Below are positions 43,353-52,857 of a DNA stretch of 64,000 bases, piece after piece. Source of the stretch: DATFVA01 sp963774455 (GTDB lineage: Bacteria; Bacteroidota; Ignavibacteria; Ignavibacteriales; Ignavibacteriaceae); NCBI GenBank assembly GCA_963774455.1, contig CAVZFD010000005.1, positions 1,116,001-1,180,000 of the forward strand. Direction: 5' to 3'. The notes below the pieces were generated by a model. The model saw only the letters and a list, made by a program, of their open reading frames with translations. It made no database searches and had not been told where the DNA came from. The first letter of the stretch is position 1; each line of letters opens with the position of its first letter. A program made the position numbers and the translations under genes.

Positions 43353-45671
43353 TTAATCCTTTTCTATCTCTTCCAATATTACCTCTTCGCCGCATTGCGG
43401 ACACTTGAGATAATTTCCTTTTTTAACTGCATATCTTTTTTCCATATACGCTGAGTCTTTATTGGGACATTCTTCAGGAACAGGTTTGTACCAGCTTACA
43501 AAATCACAGTCTGGGTACCTTGAGCAGCCATAAAATAATCTGCCTCTTCTGGACTTTCTTTCTACTATTTCGCCATCCTTGCATTTAGGACAACTTACTC
43601 CAAGAGTAATATTTTTTACAAAATCACATTCAGGATATCTTTCACAGCCTATAAACCTTCCGAACTTTCCTTCCCTGTACACTGTTCTTGAACCGCATTT
43701 CGCGCATTTTTCACCTGTATATTCGGGTTCCTGATTTTGGGCAGCTATCTCTTTCAGAGATTTTATATTTTTACAATCAGGGTAATGGCTGCACGCCAGA
43801 AATTTACCAAATCTTCCGACTTTAATCACCATTTCATGCCCGCATAGGTCGCAATAAATTTTCTCAACTTTGTCTTCTACAGATTTGAGTGCTTTTGAGA
43901 AAGGTTGATAGAAGTCATTCAAAACATTTTCGTACTGGTTCTCACCCTGCGCTATCTGATCCAGTTCACCTTCCATCGCGGCAGTGAAATCCTCGTTAAT
44001 TATATTAGGAAAGTTCTGTACAAGAATATCGTTAACAGTTTTACCCAGAGATGTCGGCACCAGTTTTCTTTCTTCCTGGTTTACATACTTTCTGTCCTGA
44101 ATTGTACTTACGATAAGAGAATAAGTGCTGGGACGCCCGATCCCCTTGCTTTCAAGTTCTTTTATCAAAGAGCTTTCCGTAAACCGTGCCGGTGGTCTTG
44201 TGAAATGCTGAGTTTTATAAAGCTCATTTAGCCCGAGTTTATCATGCTTCTCGAGTCCAAGAGGGATCTTTTCATTACGGTACTCTTCTTTCTCTTCGGC
44301 CCCGTCCTTCTTTTCTATCATTTCTTCATAAACTTTCTGGTACCCGCTGAACTTTAAAGCATTTCCGAAAGCCTTAAATAAAAATTCATCTGCAGAAATC
44401 TCAATTACGGTCGTTTCAAAAATTGCAGGTTTCATCTGGGAGGCAATAAAACGATTCCATATCAACTCATAAACCTGCAGTGATTTTTTATCAAGGCTGC
44501 CTTTAACCTTCTCAGGAGGAAATTCGAGGGAAGTCGGCCGGATAGCTTCATGCGCATCCTGTACATTTTCCTTTTTGTTGCCGAAAACATTGGGAGCATC
44601 GGGGATAAACTCTTTTCCATAATTTGCCTTTATATATTCCCTTACCGACGGAAGGATTTCCTCACTTATCCTGGTTGAATCTGTTCGCATATAAGTAATT
44701 AATCCCTGCGTTCCGGCTTTACCAAGATCAACTCCTTCATATAGTCTCTGTGCAATCATCATTGTCTGCTTCGGTCGCATTCTCAATCTGCGTGAGGTTT
44801 CCTGCTGCAAGGTACTTGTAATAAACGGTGCCGGAGCATTGCGTTTAGTATTCCTTTTAGTAATGTCCGTTATTGCAAATTCTTTTTTACTATTTATCCT
44901 GTCAAAAAACTTCCCTGCTGTTTCCTCATTGCCTAATGCTATATACTCACTTAAAAATTCATCCCATTCTTTTTGATTCATCACAGGTTTTGGAGGAACC
45001 TTAATATCCCTTCCTTCTATGCTGAACAGTTTCGCCTTAAAAATTTCACCCTTACCCGTCTTAAATATTGCCCAGATTGACCAATACTCAGTTGTTATGA
45101 ATTTATCAATTTCAGCTTCTCTGTCGCAGATAAGTTTTAATGCCACCGACTGAACTCTTCCGGCGGAAAGCGAACTGCTACCGGACAGCTCTATAATTGC
45201 TTTCCAGAGAAAAGGACTAATCTGATATCCGATTATACGGTCCATTACCCGCCTTGCCCTTTGTGAACTCACAAGATTCTCATCTATCGCACGGGGAGCT
45301 TTCATAGCTTTCTGAACGCCCGTTTTTGTGATTTCATTAAAAAGAACCCGAAAAATTTTTGAATCTCCGCTTCCATTCAGAATATCTGCAATATCCTGGG
45401 CAATAGCTTCACCTTCGCGGTCAGGATCAGTTGCTATATAAATATTATTACTTTTTGACGCAAGAGATTTTATTTTTTTAACGGTTTCACCTTTACCTCT
45501 GATAGTAACAAACTGAGGTTTATAACCATTTTCCAGCTCTACACCAAGCTTAGTCTTCGGAAGATTGCGTAAATGTCCTACTGTCGCTTCTACATGAAAA
45601 TCTTTGCCTAAATATTTATTAATAGTTTTTGCCTTGGCGGGTGACTCTACCAGCACTAAATTCTTACTCAT
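43353..45671 (-). CDS. topA: DNA topoisomerase I
   Basis: A 772-residue type IA topoisomerase that relaxes negative supercoils. TOPRIM: LVLVESPAKAKTI and ATDPDREGEAIA. The nucleophile Tyr lies in LITYMRTDST. Three C-terminal four-cysteine zinc ribbons are clear (CDLCGHEM..., CAKCGSRT..., CPKCKDGE...) and a fourth partial one ends the protein (CPNKDSA ... CPQCGEE). That matches topoisomerase I with the usual DNA-binding zinc fingers. It is between smg and the xer gene. Confidence 0.97.
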   Translation of the reverse strand: MSKNLVLVESPAKAKTINKYLGKDFHVEATVGHLRNLPKTKLGVELENGYKPQFVTIRGKGETVKKIKSLASKSNNIYIATDPDREGEAIAQDIADILNGSGDSKIFRVLFNEITKTGVQKAMKAPRAIDENLVSSQRARRVMDRIIGYQISPFLWKAIIELSGSSSLSAGRVQSVALKLICDREAEIDKFITTEYWSIWAIFKTGKGEIFKAKLFSIEGRDIKVPPKPVMNQKEWDEFLSEYIALGNEETAGKFFDRINSKKEFAITDITKRNTKRNAPAPFITSTLQQETSRRLRMRPKQTMMIAQRLYEGVDLGKAGTQGLITYMRTDSTRISEEILPSVREYIKANYGKEFIPDAPNVFGNKKENVQDAHEAIRPTSLEFPPEKVKGSLDKKSLQVYELIWNRFIASQMKPAIFETTVIEISADEFLFKAFGNALKFSGYQKVYEEMIEKKDGAEEKEEYRNEKIPLGLEKHDKLGLNELYKTQHFTRPPARFTESSLIKELESKGIGRPSTYSLIVSTIQDRKYVNQEERKLVPTSLGKTVNDILVQNFPNIINEDFTAAMEGELDQIAQGENQYENVLNDFYQPFSKALKSVEDKVEKIYCDLCGHEMVIKVGRFGKFLACSHYPDCKNIKSLKEIAAQNQEPEYTGEKCAKCGSRTVYREGKFGRFIGCERYPECDFVKNITLGVSCPKCKDGEIVERKSRRGRLFYGCSRYPDCDFVSWYKPVPEECPNKDSAYMEKRYAVKKGNYLKCPQCGEEVILEEIEKD

Positions 45672-45687
45672 AACTTACCAGTTTTCC

Positions 45688-46146
45688 TCAATTAATTGTA
45701 TCGGATGAATATAACAATAATCTGCTTCCAGGAAGTGTAAGAGTATTTACTTCAAGAAACAAAGATATAATAATTACATTTATCGATTCAGAATTTATTA
45801 ATTCATGGGGAAATAACTTAAGTTCTTCAATAATAATTTCCAAATCGAGATTTGTCAGTAATCCGATATTATTCAGGTGAAGAAGATAGTTGAAATTATT
45901 TATCCCAATAAAAGATCTCTCTTCTTCGGAAAATATTCTCTTTCCTTTGGTAATTAATTCCTCATGTTCAGCTTCCTCTCCCAGATCTCTTATTTTCTTT
46001 TCATAAATCCAGCTGAAAGCAGTGGCAAGAATATTTTTATTATATCTATTATCGATTTTCATTTCATCTATGGCCTGATCTAAAGAATTGGTTTTATCCA
46101 GATTCTCAAATATATCAGCTAATAAATTTACGATTTCGGTTAACAT
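45688..46146 (-). CDS. Smg-like protein (DUF494)
   Basis: A 152-residue acidic, helical protein. It has the DUF494 layout: a short N-terminal helical repeat, the KGKRIFSEEERSFIG region, then HLNNIGLLTNLDLEIIIEEL. In E. coli smg is close to topA and this gene precedes topA too, which supports the identification. The function of Smg is not established. It overlaps ybeY by 7 bases. Confidence 0.65.
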   Translation of the reverse strand: MLTEIVNLLADIFENLDKTNSLDQAIDEMKIDNRYNKNILATAFSWIYEKKIRDLGEEAEHEELITKGKRIFSEEERSFIGINNFNYLLHLNNIGLLTNLDLEIIIEELKLFPHELINSESINVIIISLFLEVNTLTLPGSRLLLYSSDTIN

Positions 46147-46586
46147 TCTTTTTCCTGATTTCTTATTAAAATCATATACTTATTTATCAGTCTATTTTCC
46201 ATTCTCTTCATCACAACTTGTTGTTTTGAGCGCTTATCGTTGTATCCCAAGAGATGGAGAACACCATGTATTACTAATCTCATCAATTCTTGTTCCAAAG
46301 GCACATTGTATTTTTTTGCATTTCTGGCCGCATCCTGTAAAGAAATATACAGTTCTGAATCGAATAACCGCTTATTTTTACTGTAATCGAAGGTAATTAT
46401 ATCCGTAAGATATTGGTGTTTTAGATAAGTTTTATTGATATCAAGAAGATATTCAGATGTTACAAAGTTAATTAGAAGAGATTCTATTCCAAAGCCGAAT
46501 TCCTTTTTTAACTTGTAGATTAGCTTGTGAAAAAGAATTTTATCAATATCCTTATGTACAGAATTTACCGTAAGGTTCTTTACCAA
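46140..46586 (-). CDS. ybeY: rRNA maturation endoribonuclease YbeY
   Basis: A 148-residue metalloendonuclease used in 16S rRNA 3' processing and ribosome quality control. The metal motif is seen as HGVLHLLGYND. The usual third His (GYDH) is Asp/Lys here, a form that I believe is common in FCB-group homologues. The start is TTG at 46586; there is no better ATG. It overlaps the Smg gene by 7 bases. Confidence 0.92.
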   Translation of the reverse strand: MVKNLTVNSVHKDIDKILFHKLIYKLKKEFGFGIESLLINFVTSEYLLDINKTYLKHQYLTDIITFDYSKNKRLFDSELYISLQDAARNAKKYNVPLEQELMRLVIHGVLHLLGYNDKRSKQQVVMKRMENRLINKYMILIRNQEKEC

Positions 46587-46599
46587 TTTCCGCTTTCAA

Positions 46600-47466
46600 C
46601 TATAGAGTGATAGTCAAACCTTCTTCTGCAGCAATACAATTAACAGAAGATCCGAACTGTTTTAAGCAGGATCTTGTATCCTCAAGGATTTCATCAATCT
46701 TGATATCAGTAAATTCCGGGTTATAATGAAAAAAGATAAGGTTCTTAACATCAGCCATCATTGCAAACTGAGCAAGGGCCTGACTGCTTGAGTGTCCCCA
46801 GCCCGGTTTGACTTTAACAATATCATCGAACATCATATCATGTATAAGATAATCACAGCCGGAACAAAAATCTATTAATTCTTTATTTTTTTCTTTTATT
46901 TTTTCTTCCAGATTAGATGTATTCTCACCTTCCACATCAAGTTCGTTATCTGTCATATAAACAAGACTTCTGCTTTTTTCTTTAATCTTGAATGTAAGCG
47001 TTGGAGATGGATGATATACATTTATGGTTTCTATAGAAGCCCCATCCAGGTTAAAAGATTGATTTGGAGTGAGGTGTCTGAATTTAATATCAGCTGCCAC
47101 CTCTTCAATTTTTATCGGGAAATAATCACGTTCCATCTGGCTGCTTAACAGATTCTGGATACTTTTTTCACTTCCTGGAATTCCACAGAAAGTTACTTCC
47201 CTACCTTTTTGATATAGAGGAGTGAAAAATGGAATTCCCTGGATATGATCCCAATGATAATGACTCAGCAGTATATTGAAAGGCTGTTCAATATTATTTG
47301 AAATAATGTAATTTCCAAGTTCCCTGATGCCTGTACCTGCATCTAGTATTATCATTTTTCCACCGGAGGTACGTATTTCAACGCAGGGTGTATTACCTCC
47401 ATATTTTAGAGTTTTATTTCCGGGAACCGGGACACTTCCTCTCGTCCCCCAAAACTTAATATACAT
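46600..47466 (-). CDS. MBL-fold metallo-hydrolase
   Basis: A 288-residue metallo-beta-lactamase-fold protein. The opening WGTRGSVPVPG and metal motif LLSHYHWDHIQG are visible, with further ligands in LIHDMMFDD and LIFFHYNPEF. It resembles phosphodiesterase-like MBL proteins (PhnP or cyclic-phosphate type), but the substrate is open. It lies 5 bases before the gamma-carbonic-anhydrase gene end and 13 bases from ybeY. Confidence 0.85.
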   Translation of the reverse strand: MYIKFWGTRGSVPVPGNKTLKYGGNTPCVEIRTSGGKMIILDAGTGIRELGNYIISNNIEQPFNILLSHYHWDHIQGIPFFTPLYQKGREVTFCGIPGSEKSIQNLLSSQMERDYFPIKIEEVAADIKFRHLTPNQSFNLDGASIETINVYHPSPTLTFKIKEKSRSLVYMTDNELDVEGENTSNLEEKIKEKNKELIDFCSGCDYLIHDMMFDDIVKVKPGWGHSSSQALAQFAMMADVKNLIFFHYNPEFTDIKIDEILEDTRSCLKQFGSSVNCIAAEEGLTITL

Positions 47467-47471
47467 AATAA

Positions 47472-48050
47472 TTATTCAGCCTTCTTTAACGATTCCAAAG
47501 TTAATTCTGTATACTTTCGATACCTTTTTGCAGCTTCACCAATATCCTTTATTTCTATTTCGGTCAGATCTCTGATTATTTTCGCAGGTACACCAGCTGC
47601 AAGTTTTCCCGACCGAATCTTAAAACCCGGGGTGACTACTGCGCCTGCTGCTACCATAGAATTTTCTTCAACCAGGGCGCCGTCCAGAATCACTGCACCC
47701 ATGCCTATTAAGCAAAGATCTTCTAATGTACAACCATGTAAAGTAACAGAATGTCCGATCGTTACTTTATTCCCTATATTAAGGGGAAATCGACTATTTG
47801 TGACATGCAGCATAGAACAGTCTTGTACATTACTCATTTTACCAATTGAAATATAATGAACGTCTCCGCGGATAACTGTGTTATACCAAACACTCGAATA
47901 TTCATCAATTTTAACATTTCCGATAATCTTCACCCCCGAAGCCATAAAGACGGTTGCATGAATCTCAGGAAAATATTCAAGGTAAGGAAATAGTTTATTT
48001 TCGGGAATTATTCTATGTATTCTGGAGGCGTCCATCCTTCTCTTTTCCAT
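47472..48050 (-). CDS. Gamma-carbonic anhydrase family protein
   Basis: A 192-residue left-handed beta-helix trimer of the YrdA/PaaY/CaiE type. Hexapeptide repeats run from about 35 to 150. Metal-binding His positions are seen in CSMLHVT and GHSVTLHG, and the Arg-Asp-Gln-like stretch in RGDVHYISIGKMSNVQD. These proteins bind zinc, iron or cobalt and may hydrate CO2; many are catalytically poor. Its start overlaps the end of the DUF3108 gene by 43 bases; ATG 48035 would reduce that to 28. Confidence 0.9.
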   Translation of the reverse strand: MEKRRMDASRIHRIIPENKLFPYLEYFPEIHATVFMASGVKIIGNVKIDEYSSVWYNTVIRGDVHYISIGKMSNVQDCSMLHVTNSRFPLNIGNKVTIGHSVTLHGCTLEDLCLIGMGAVILDGALVEENSMVAAGAVVTPGFKIRSGKLAAGVPAKIIRDLTEIEIKDIGEAAKRYRKYTELTLESLKKAE

Positions 48051-48823
48051 GATTTTAGCTCAAGTGTGATATTACCAATAATTACTTTCATTTTTGCTAT
48101 TACGGGTACAGCTGCCTCATCTGCCGTAAACCATCCTTCAAAATAGCCTGTCAAACCGAAAACACTTATAAAATCAGTTTCCCCGTCCAACTTTACGCAA
48201 GCAATATCATAGTCTACCCCATCGATTGATACTCCCTCTGTCTTATTATAGAAATTAAGTTTTGTATAAACTTTGTCCTCGGTAACAAAGCTTGGCACCT
48301 TTTCGCTTTTATTATGACCGGTATTCATCCTTGCATAATAAAAAATAGAAAGGCCATCCTGGTATTTTTTGTCTACAGAGGTAATTGAATCAGTCCATAC
48401 CTGCGGGGGATTAACTTTCCCCTTTTTCACATGAATCTGTGATTTTTTATAATTAAAATTATATTCGGTATATGATGTATACTCGTCGCCTAGTATCAAA
48501 GCTTTAAAATAATCCGAATATAAGTTCTGATCAAGATAGCTTTCATAAATCTGGTGCAGATCCACAAAGGGAATACCGGAATAAGAATCAATGTATGCAT
48601 TAGTTACATAAAAGGTTTTTCCATTTACAGTTTTTTTATCCTTCACTTTAATACGAACTTCTCCAAGATTCATTACAGAATATTTTACCACATAGGTAAG
48701 TTCTTCCCCGACCATAATTTTTTTATCTGAATAAAACCCTGATTTTATGAGCTGACTTTCCGGTCTTTGCGCCAGGATTACAGAAGGTAGAATCAGAAGA
48801 CAGAGTAGAATAATTACTTTCAT
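48008..48823 (-). CDS. DUF3108 periplasmic/outer-membrane-associated protein
   Basis: A 271-residue exported protein with a signal peptide (about 1-18, VILAQ). Beta-rich with the DUF3108 features: KIMVGEELTYVVKYSVMNLG, then DQNLYSDYFKALILGDEYTSY, then FGLTGYFEGWFTADEAAVPV. The family resembles a lipid-carrier-like beta fold and its role is unsettled. It overlaps the CTP protease gene by 4 bases and the carbonic-anhydrase gene by 43 bases, so it sits in the envelope operon. Confidence 0.8.
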   Translation of the reverse strand: MKVIILLCLLILPSVILAQRPESQLIKSGFYSDKKIMVGEELTYVVKYSVMNLGEVRIKVKDKKTVNGKTFYVTNAYIDSYSGIPFVDLHQIYESYLDQNLYSDYFKALILGDEYTSYTEYNFNYKKSQIHVKKGKVNPPQVWTDSITSVDKKYQDGLSIFYYARMNTGHNKSEKVPSFVTEDKVYTKLNFYNKTEGVSIDGVDYDIACVKLDGETDFISVFGLTGYFEGWFTADEAAVPVIAKMKVIIGNITLELKSWKREGWTPPEYIE

Positions 48824-50427
48824 TTTAAATTAGCCAGGTCTTTTGCTTCGTCAAATAAAGTAACAGCTTTCAGCAACTGGTTATCAGACTGCAGAAGAAC
48901 AGAATACCATCCATCATTTTTCCAGAAATTCCTTGCAATCTGTGCTTTCAGCCTGTTAATGATATAATCATGATCTTTAACAAAATCTTGTGCATTATAC
49001 TTCACATCCTTTGATGCCGCAAATTGTGTGAAGTTTTTAACATCCTGTTCAGAAAGATTAAAATCATTGATAAAACCATTCAGATCATTCTGAAATTTAT
49101 TCTGAATCCTCTTTCCATTACTATCGAGAAATTTCAATGTAAACTGATAGAATGCATTATTCCTTAACAACTCTGTTGTATATTCTGTAAAGTCTTGTGA
49201 TTTAACTATATAATCAGGAGTGATACCTCCGCCCCCATATACTATTCTTCCCGAATTTGTTTTGTAAACCTGCCGGCCAGAATTTTTTTCAGCTGAATGA
49301 TAAAGGTTATCGCCTTCCTTTTCATTACCATTTCCCGCCTCGGAATAATATTCCTCTTTATCCTTAAGGTCCTTATAATCTCTCTGAATAAGTCGTCCCG
49401 AGGGAGTATAATAACGGGAAATAGTCAGCCTCAAAACTGAATTATCAGGAAGTTCAAACTGTCTCTGTACTAATCCTTTACCGAAAGTTGTCTCGCCGAC
49501 AATTAATCCCCTGTCCCAATCCTGTACGGCTCCTGCTACAATTTCGCTTGCGGAGGCACTTCCACTGCTCACAAGAATTATTAAAGGAGTCTTTTCAAAA
49601 TCTGATGATTGAGATGCAAAATAATCTTCATCGAAATCGCTTCTTCTTCCTTTGGTATAGACAATCTTCTTCTTCCCGGAAATAAATAAATCTGCTATTT
49701 TCACTGCCTGGCTTAGATAGCCTCCGGGATTCCCTCTTAAATCAAGGATTAACTGCTGCATACCCTTTTTCTTCAAATCATTCAGAGCAACTTTTAATTC
49801 TTCGTAAGTAGTTTCTGAAAATCTTGAAACACTCACATACCCGGTTTTAGCGTTAAACATCAGGTGTGTATCTACAGAATACAGAGGTATCTTATCTCTT
49901 GTAATCTCATATTCAATTGTCTTATCAGATTCAGGACGGTATATGGCAACCCGGACAATGGTTCCTGCATCACCTCTTAACTTATCCCTCACCTCATCAT
50001 TCGACAAACCAATTGCATCGTTTCCACTAATTCTAATGATACGGTCGCCAGGTAAAATTCCAAGAGTCTCACTGGGTCCGCCGGTAATCGGTGATACAAC
50101 CGTTATCGTATCATTAACTATCTGGAATTCTATCCCAATACCTTCAAAGTCACCACGGAACGATTCCTCAATATCTTCCACCTGGCTTGCCGGAATATAC
50201 ACGGAATGCGGATCTAGTTTTGAGAGCATACCGTTGATGGCTGCCTCAACCAGATTTGGAGTGTCAACCTGTTCGACATAATATTTTTCAGTATAAGTAA
50301 GTACATCGTTGAACTTAATAATACTGTCTCTCAGATTATCATCTGAAAATATTTTTTCAATTTGTGTTCCAAGTACGATCCCCAATGCCAAAATAATAAT
50401 AACCGTCGGGATCCCGAATCTACTCAT
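48820..50427 (-). CDS. C-terminal processing peptidase (S41, CtpA/Prc type)
   Basis: A 535-residue membrane-anchored periplasmic protease: a membrane helix at about 5-22, a PDZ domain at about 75-165, an S41 catalytic core with Ser in SSGSASASEIVAG and the general base Lys in TFGKGLVQ, and a C-terminal extension of about 150 residues. It cleaves proteins near the C-terminus, often envelope hydrolases or lipoproteins. ATG 50427 has GGAGAATTG upstream. It is 10 bases after the Wzi-like gene. Confidence 0.94.
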   Translation of the reverse strand: MSRFGIPTVIIILALGIVLGTQIEKIFSDDNLRDSIIKFNDVLTYTEKYYVEQVDTPNLVEAAINGMLSKLDPHSVYIPASQVEDIEESFRGDFEGIGIEFQIVNDTITVVSPITGGPSETLGILPGDRIIRISGNDAIGLSNDEVRDKLRGDAGTIVRVAIYRPESDKTIEYEITRDKIPLYSVDTHLMFNAKTGYVSVSRFSETTYEELKVALNDLKKKGMQQLILDLRGNPGGYLSQAVKIADLFISGKKKIVYTKGRRSDFDEDYFASQSSDFEKTPLIILVSSGSASASEIVAGAVQDWDRGLIVGETTFGKGLVQRQFELPDNSVLRLTISRYYTPSGRLIQRDYKDLKDKEEYYSEAGNGNEKEGDNLYHSAEKNSGRQVYKTNSGRIVYGGGGITPDYIVKSQDFTEYTTELLRNNAFYQFTLKFLDSNGKRIQNKFQNDLNGFINDFNLSEQDVKNFTQFAASKDVKYNAQDFVKDHDYIINRLKAQIARNFWKNDGWYSVLLQSDNQLLKAVTLFDEAKDLANLK

Positions 50428-50437
50428 CAATTCTCCA

Positions 50438-52096
50438 TTATATTTTTATACTTAATATGAAAAGAACATTAAGTGTTTCATTATTAATAGTCTGTAGTCT
50501 TTCATTTATATAATTTAGGTCGAGCGTGATTAAATATTGATTCACCGGTTCGTATATTATATGCAGAGAATACAACCTGGAATACTCCATGTTACCGTCC
50601 AGGAACGTAACATACTCTGAGTCGAATGTACGGTGTCCAAGGTTTATATTCCCGCCTACATTTTGCCGGACTGAGCCATCTGCAGTAAGAGGATTTGCAC
50701 CATGTATTTTATAATTGTAAAGAAGCGAAAGCCCGAATCTGCTGCTAAACCTATAATTTATTTCTGCCAAAAACAATTCACTGTTGGGTTCGGTGAACGA
50801 ACTAAGGTTATAACCGTAGCTGGTATAATTATTTCTTAAAAGACGGTGTGTATAAACATAAGGATCTATTTTAGTGTACTGAAATTTTATTCCCAGGGGC
50901 AGAAATTTGTAAAGGAGTACAGAATTTACACCTGCATCAATAATAGTCTGATTCCCCCACCATCCAGTCCCAATCTTTCCGAAAGTAATATCATCTATCA
51001 GGAGGGATGCATAAAACTTCAACCCTTCGATACTCTTATTATTGACATCAAAAAACAGCATTGCATTATCTCGGTCACGGTTTGAATGCTCAACAGATTT
51101 GTAAAAACTGAAAGGATTGAGGTAGCCGAGATCAATGGGTCTCTCACCGTATATAACGACTTCGCCTGCACCCAGGCTTAAATGCGTGGATATATCGAAT
51201 CCAATTCTGTGATAAGCCATATATTTACTGTCGACCACATGTACCCCACCCGTGATACTGTCCTGGTTGTAGTATTCCCTGCCAAGCAGTTGTCCATGAA
51301 AAAATGAATAACTGAAAAACTTATACCTAATATTCATGCCGAGGTAATCAAATATGGGGGCACTATTCCCAAGGATCATTTTATCAAGTCCATATCCGAT
51401 GTTCATTCTGTCCCTGCCGTACTTAAACCTTATTAAATTAAAATCGGCAGAAATGTATCCTTCTGTTTCATCGAAGAAAGTTTCATCTGGATTTTCATTC
51501 AGCTTATAATTATACTTTAAATCTGATTTCAGATAGGCTGCTTCTCTGTTGCCAAATACATTTCCGTCAGTCCCTTTTAAGAATAATCCAAATTTGTCCA
51601 GGATAGTTCCTCTTATCTCTCCGCCGATTATTCCAAGGAACGCTGAAGGCCGGTCATTATTACTAACATTATTCTTCAAAAGCAGATTCCCCTCTCCGGT
51701 CAGGTTCACAAAAAGATTTATTTTTCCCGGTTTGTCATAGAAATATAAATATTTCTGCTTTTGTGATAGGAAATCATATCCTTCACTATCTATCAGCCTT
51801 TCTGATTCATTAAGCGTTCCAAAAAGTTCATATTCATATTCTACTTTAAGATCATCCAGGAAATTCCTGTCAGCCTTATCAAGAAATGACTCAGATAATA
51901 TTACCCTTTTTATATAATCCACTACCTCACCCCGTGTCTTTGGGATCTCAAAAGAATTATAATCAGGAATAATCTGAAGAGTTTCCATACGTTCAAGGAA
52001 ATCATATACCCTGTTGTCGGAAGGAACATATTCTGATTGAGCAAATGCAATCGCAGACAAGAAGACAATGGAAACTATTAAAAAAGTCAGACGCAT
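50438..52096 (-). CDS. Outer-membrane beta-barrel, Wzi-like capsule assembly family
   Basis: A 552-residue outer-membrane protein with a signal peptide (about 1-19, AIAFAQ). A short helical region resembling an SLH module (about 25-80) precedes a barrel of alternating hydrophobic/aromatic strands. GYGLDKMILG, FFSYSFFHGQ and GERPIDLGYLNPF are typical of the Wzi-like family in the FCB group. Its last residue pattern (NVLFILSIKI) looks like a terminal strand. It starts one base inside the stop of the glycosyltransferase gene. It may tether a surface polysaccharide; other barrel roles are possible. Confidence 0.65.
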   Translation of the reverse strand: MRLTFLIVSIVFLSAIAFAQSEYVPSDNRVYDFLERMETLQIIPDYNSFEIPKTRGEVVDYIKRVILSESFLDKADRNFLDDLKVEYEYELFGTLNESERLIDSEGYDFLSQKQKYLYFYDKPGKINLFVNLTGEGNLLLKNNVSNNDRPSAFLGIIGGEIRGTILDKFGLFLKGTDGNVFGNREAAYLKSDLKYNYKLNENPDETFFDETEGYISADFNLIRFKYGRDRMNIGYGLDKMILGNSAPIFDYLGMNIRYKFFSYSFFHGQLLGREYYNQDSITGGVHVVDSKYMAYHRIGFDISTHLSLGAGEVVIYGERPIDLGYLNPFSFYKSVEHSNRDRDNAMLFFDVNNKSIEGLKFYASLLIDDITFGKIGTGWWGNQTIIDAGVNSVLLYKFLPLGIKFQYTKIDPYVYTHRLLRNNYTSYGYNLSSFTEPNSELFLAEINYRFSSRFGLSLLYNYKIHGANPLTADGSVRQNVGGNINLGHRTFDSEYVTFLDGNMEYSRLYSLHIIYEPVNQYLITLDLNYINERLQTINNETLNVLFILSIKI

Positions 52097-52824
52097 TATC
52101 TAACCTGCTCCCAGATTTTAGAAATGGATTTATTTTTAAACCAAACGGAAATTCCGTTTTTTATCCACATCCATGTCACGGAAAAATATCCTCTTTTACG
52201 AAATCTTCTTGGAGATTCGTACACCCGGATCCTGTTGGTGAATAATATCTCACCTTCACTCCTTATTCTTCTGTATAGATCGAAATCCTCTCCTGCCGCA
52301 AATTTTTCATTATACCCTCCTAGTTGCCTGAAAATATTTTTCCTTATAATATGGCATTCCCCCCTCCCCATGCCTACGCCCGCATTGTTCAGGAACTGGA
52401 AGTAGTGATTATAGCAGAAATGAAATATCCTATCGAGAACTCCAGCTAGTTCAGGATAAATAGAAACATAACCGGTAATAGCAAGGAAACTTTTTGATTT
52501 AAAGATACTCTCAATAAACTGGAAGAAATTTAATGGTTCTTCAATACGCACATCGCCGTTAAAGAATATGAGTATATCACCTGAAGCCAAAGCGGCGCCT
52601 TTATTTCTTCCTTCGGCAATCGTTTGAAGTTTATCGCCGGTATGTACAGTTACAATATCAGCATAATCAAGAGCAATTTTAACCGTATCATCTTTGCTTC
52701 CGCCATCAGTTACAATTATTTCAGGATTAAACATCTCGTTCAACCGCGTGTCTGTCAATTGATTTAATAGAACAGGCAGGAGTTTTTCTTCATTTAAAGT
52801 CGGAATTATGACACTGTATTTCAA
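52096..52824 (-). CDS. Glycosyltransferase family 2
   Basis: A 242-residue GT-A fold enzyme. Motifs: SVIIPTLNEEKLLP, VTDGGSKDDTV, a metal-binding position in IFFNGDVRIEE, AGEDFDLYRRIRSEG (catalytic ED region), and a short hydrophobic/amphipathic C-terminus. It resembles the membrane-associated group acting on polyprenyl or lipid acceptors. It is coupled to the Wzi-like gene (TAATG), which suggests a surface polysaccharide role. A stop overlap of one base is seen. Confidence 0.88.
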   Translation of the reverse strand: MKYSVIIPTLNEEKLLPVLLNQLTDTRLNEMFNPEIIVTDGGSKDDTVKIALDYADIVTVHTGDKLQTIAEGRNKGAALASGDILIFFNGDVRIEEPLNFFQFIESIFKSKSFLAITGYVSIYPELAGVLDRIFHFCYNHYFQFLNNAGVGMGRGECHIIRKNIFRQLGGYNEKFAAGEDFDLYRRIRSEGEILFTNRIRVYESPRRFRKRGYFSVTWMWIKNGISVWFKNKSISKIWEQVR

Positions 52825-52857
52825 CCGAATATCCTGATATTTACAATTAAGCAGTAA

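Noticed and set aside
52161..52169. TTATCCACA, a perfect DnaA box
   Set aside because: Single copy inside a glycosyltransferase gene, with no AT-rich unwinding element, dnaA or other boxes nearby. A small palindrome at 52143-52159 next to it also looks like chance within coding DNA.
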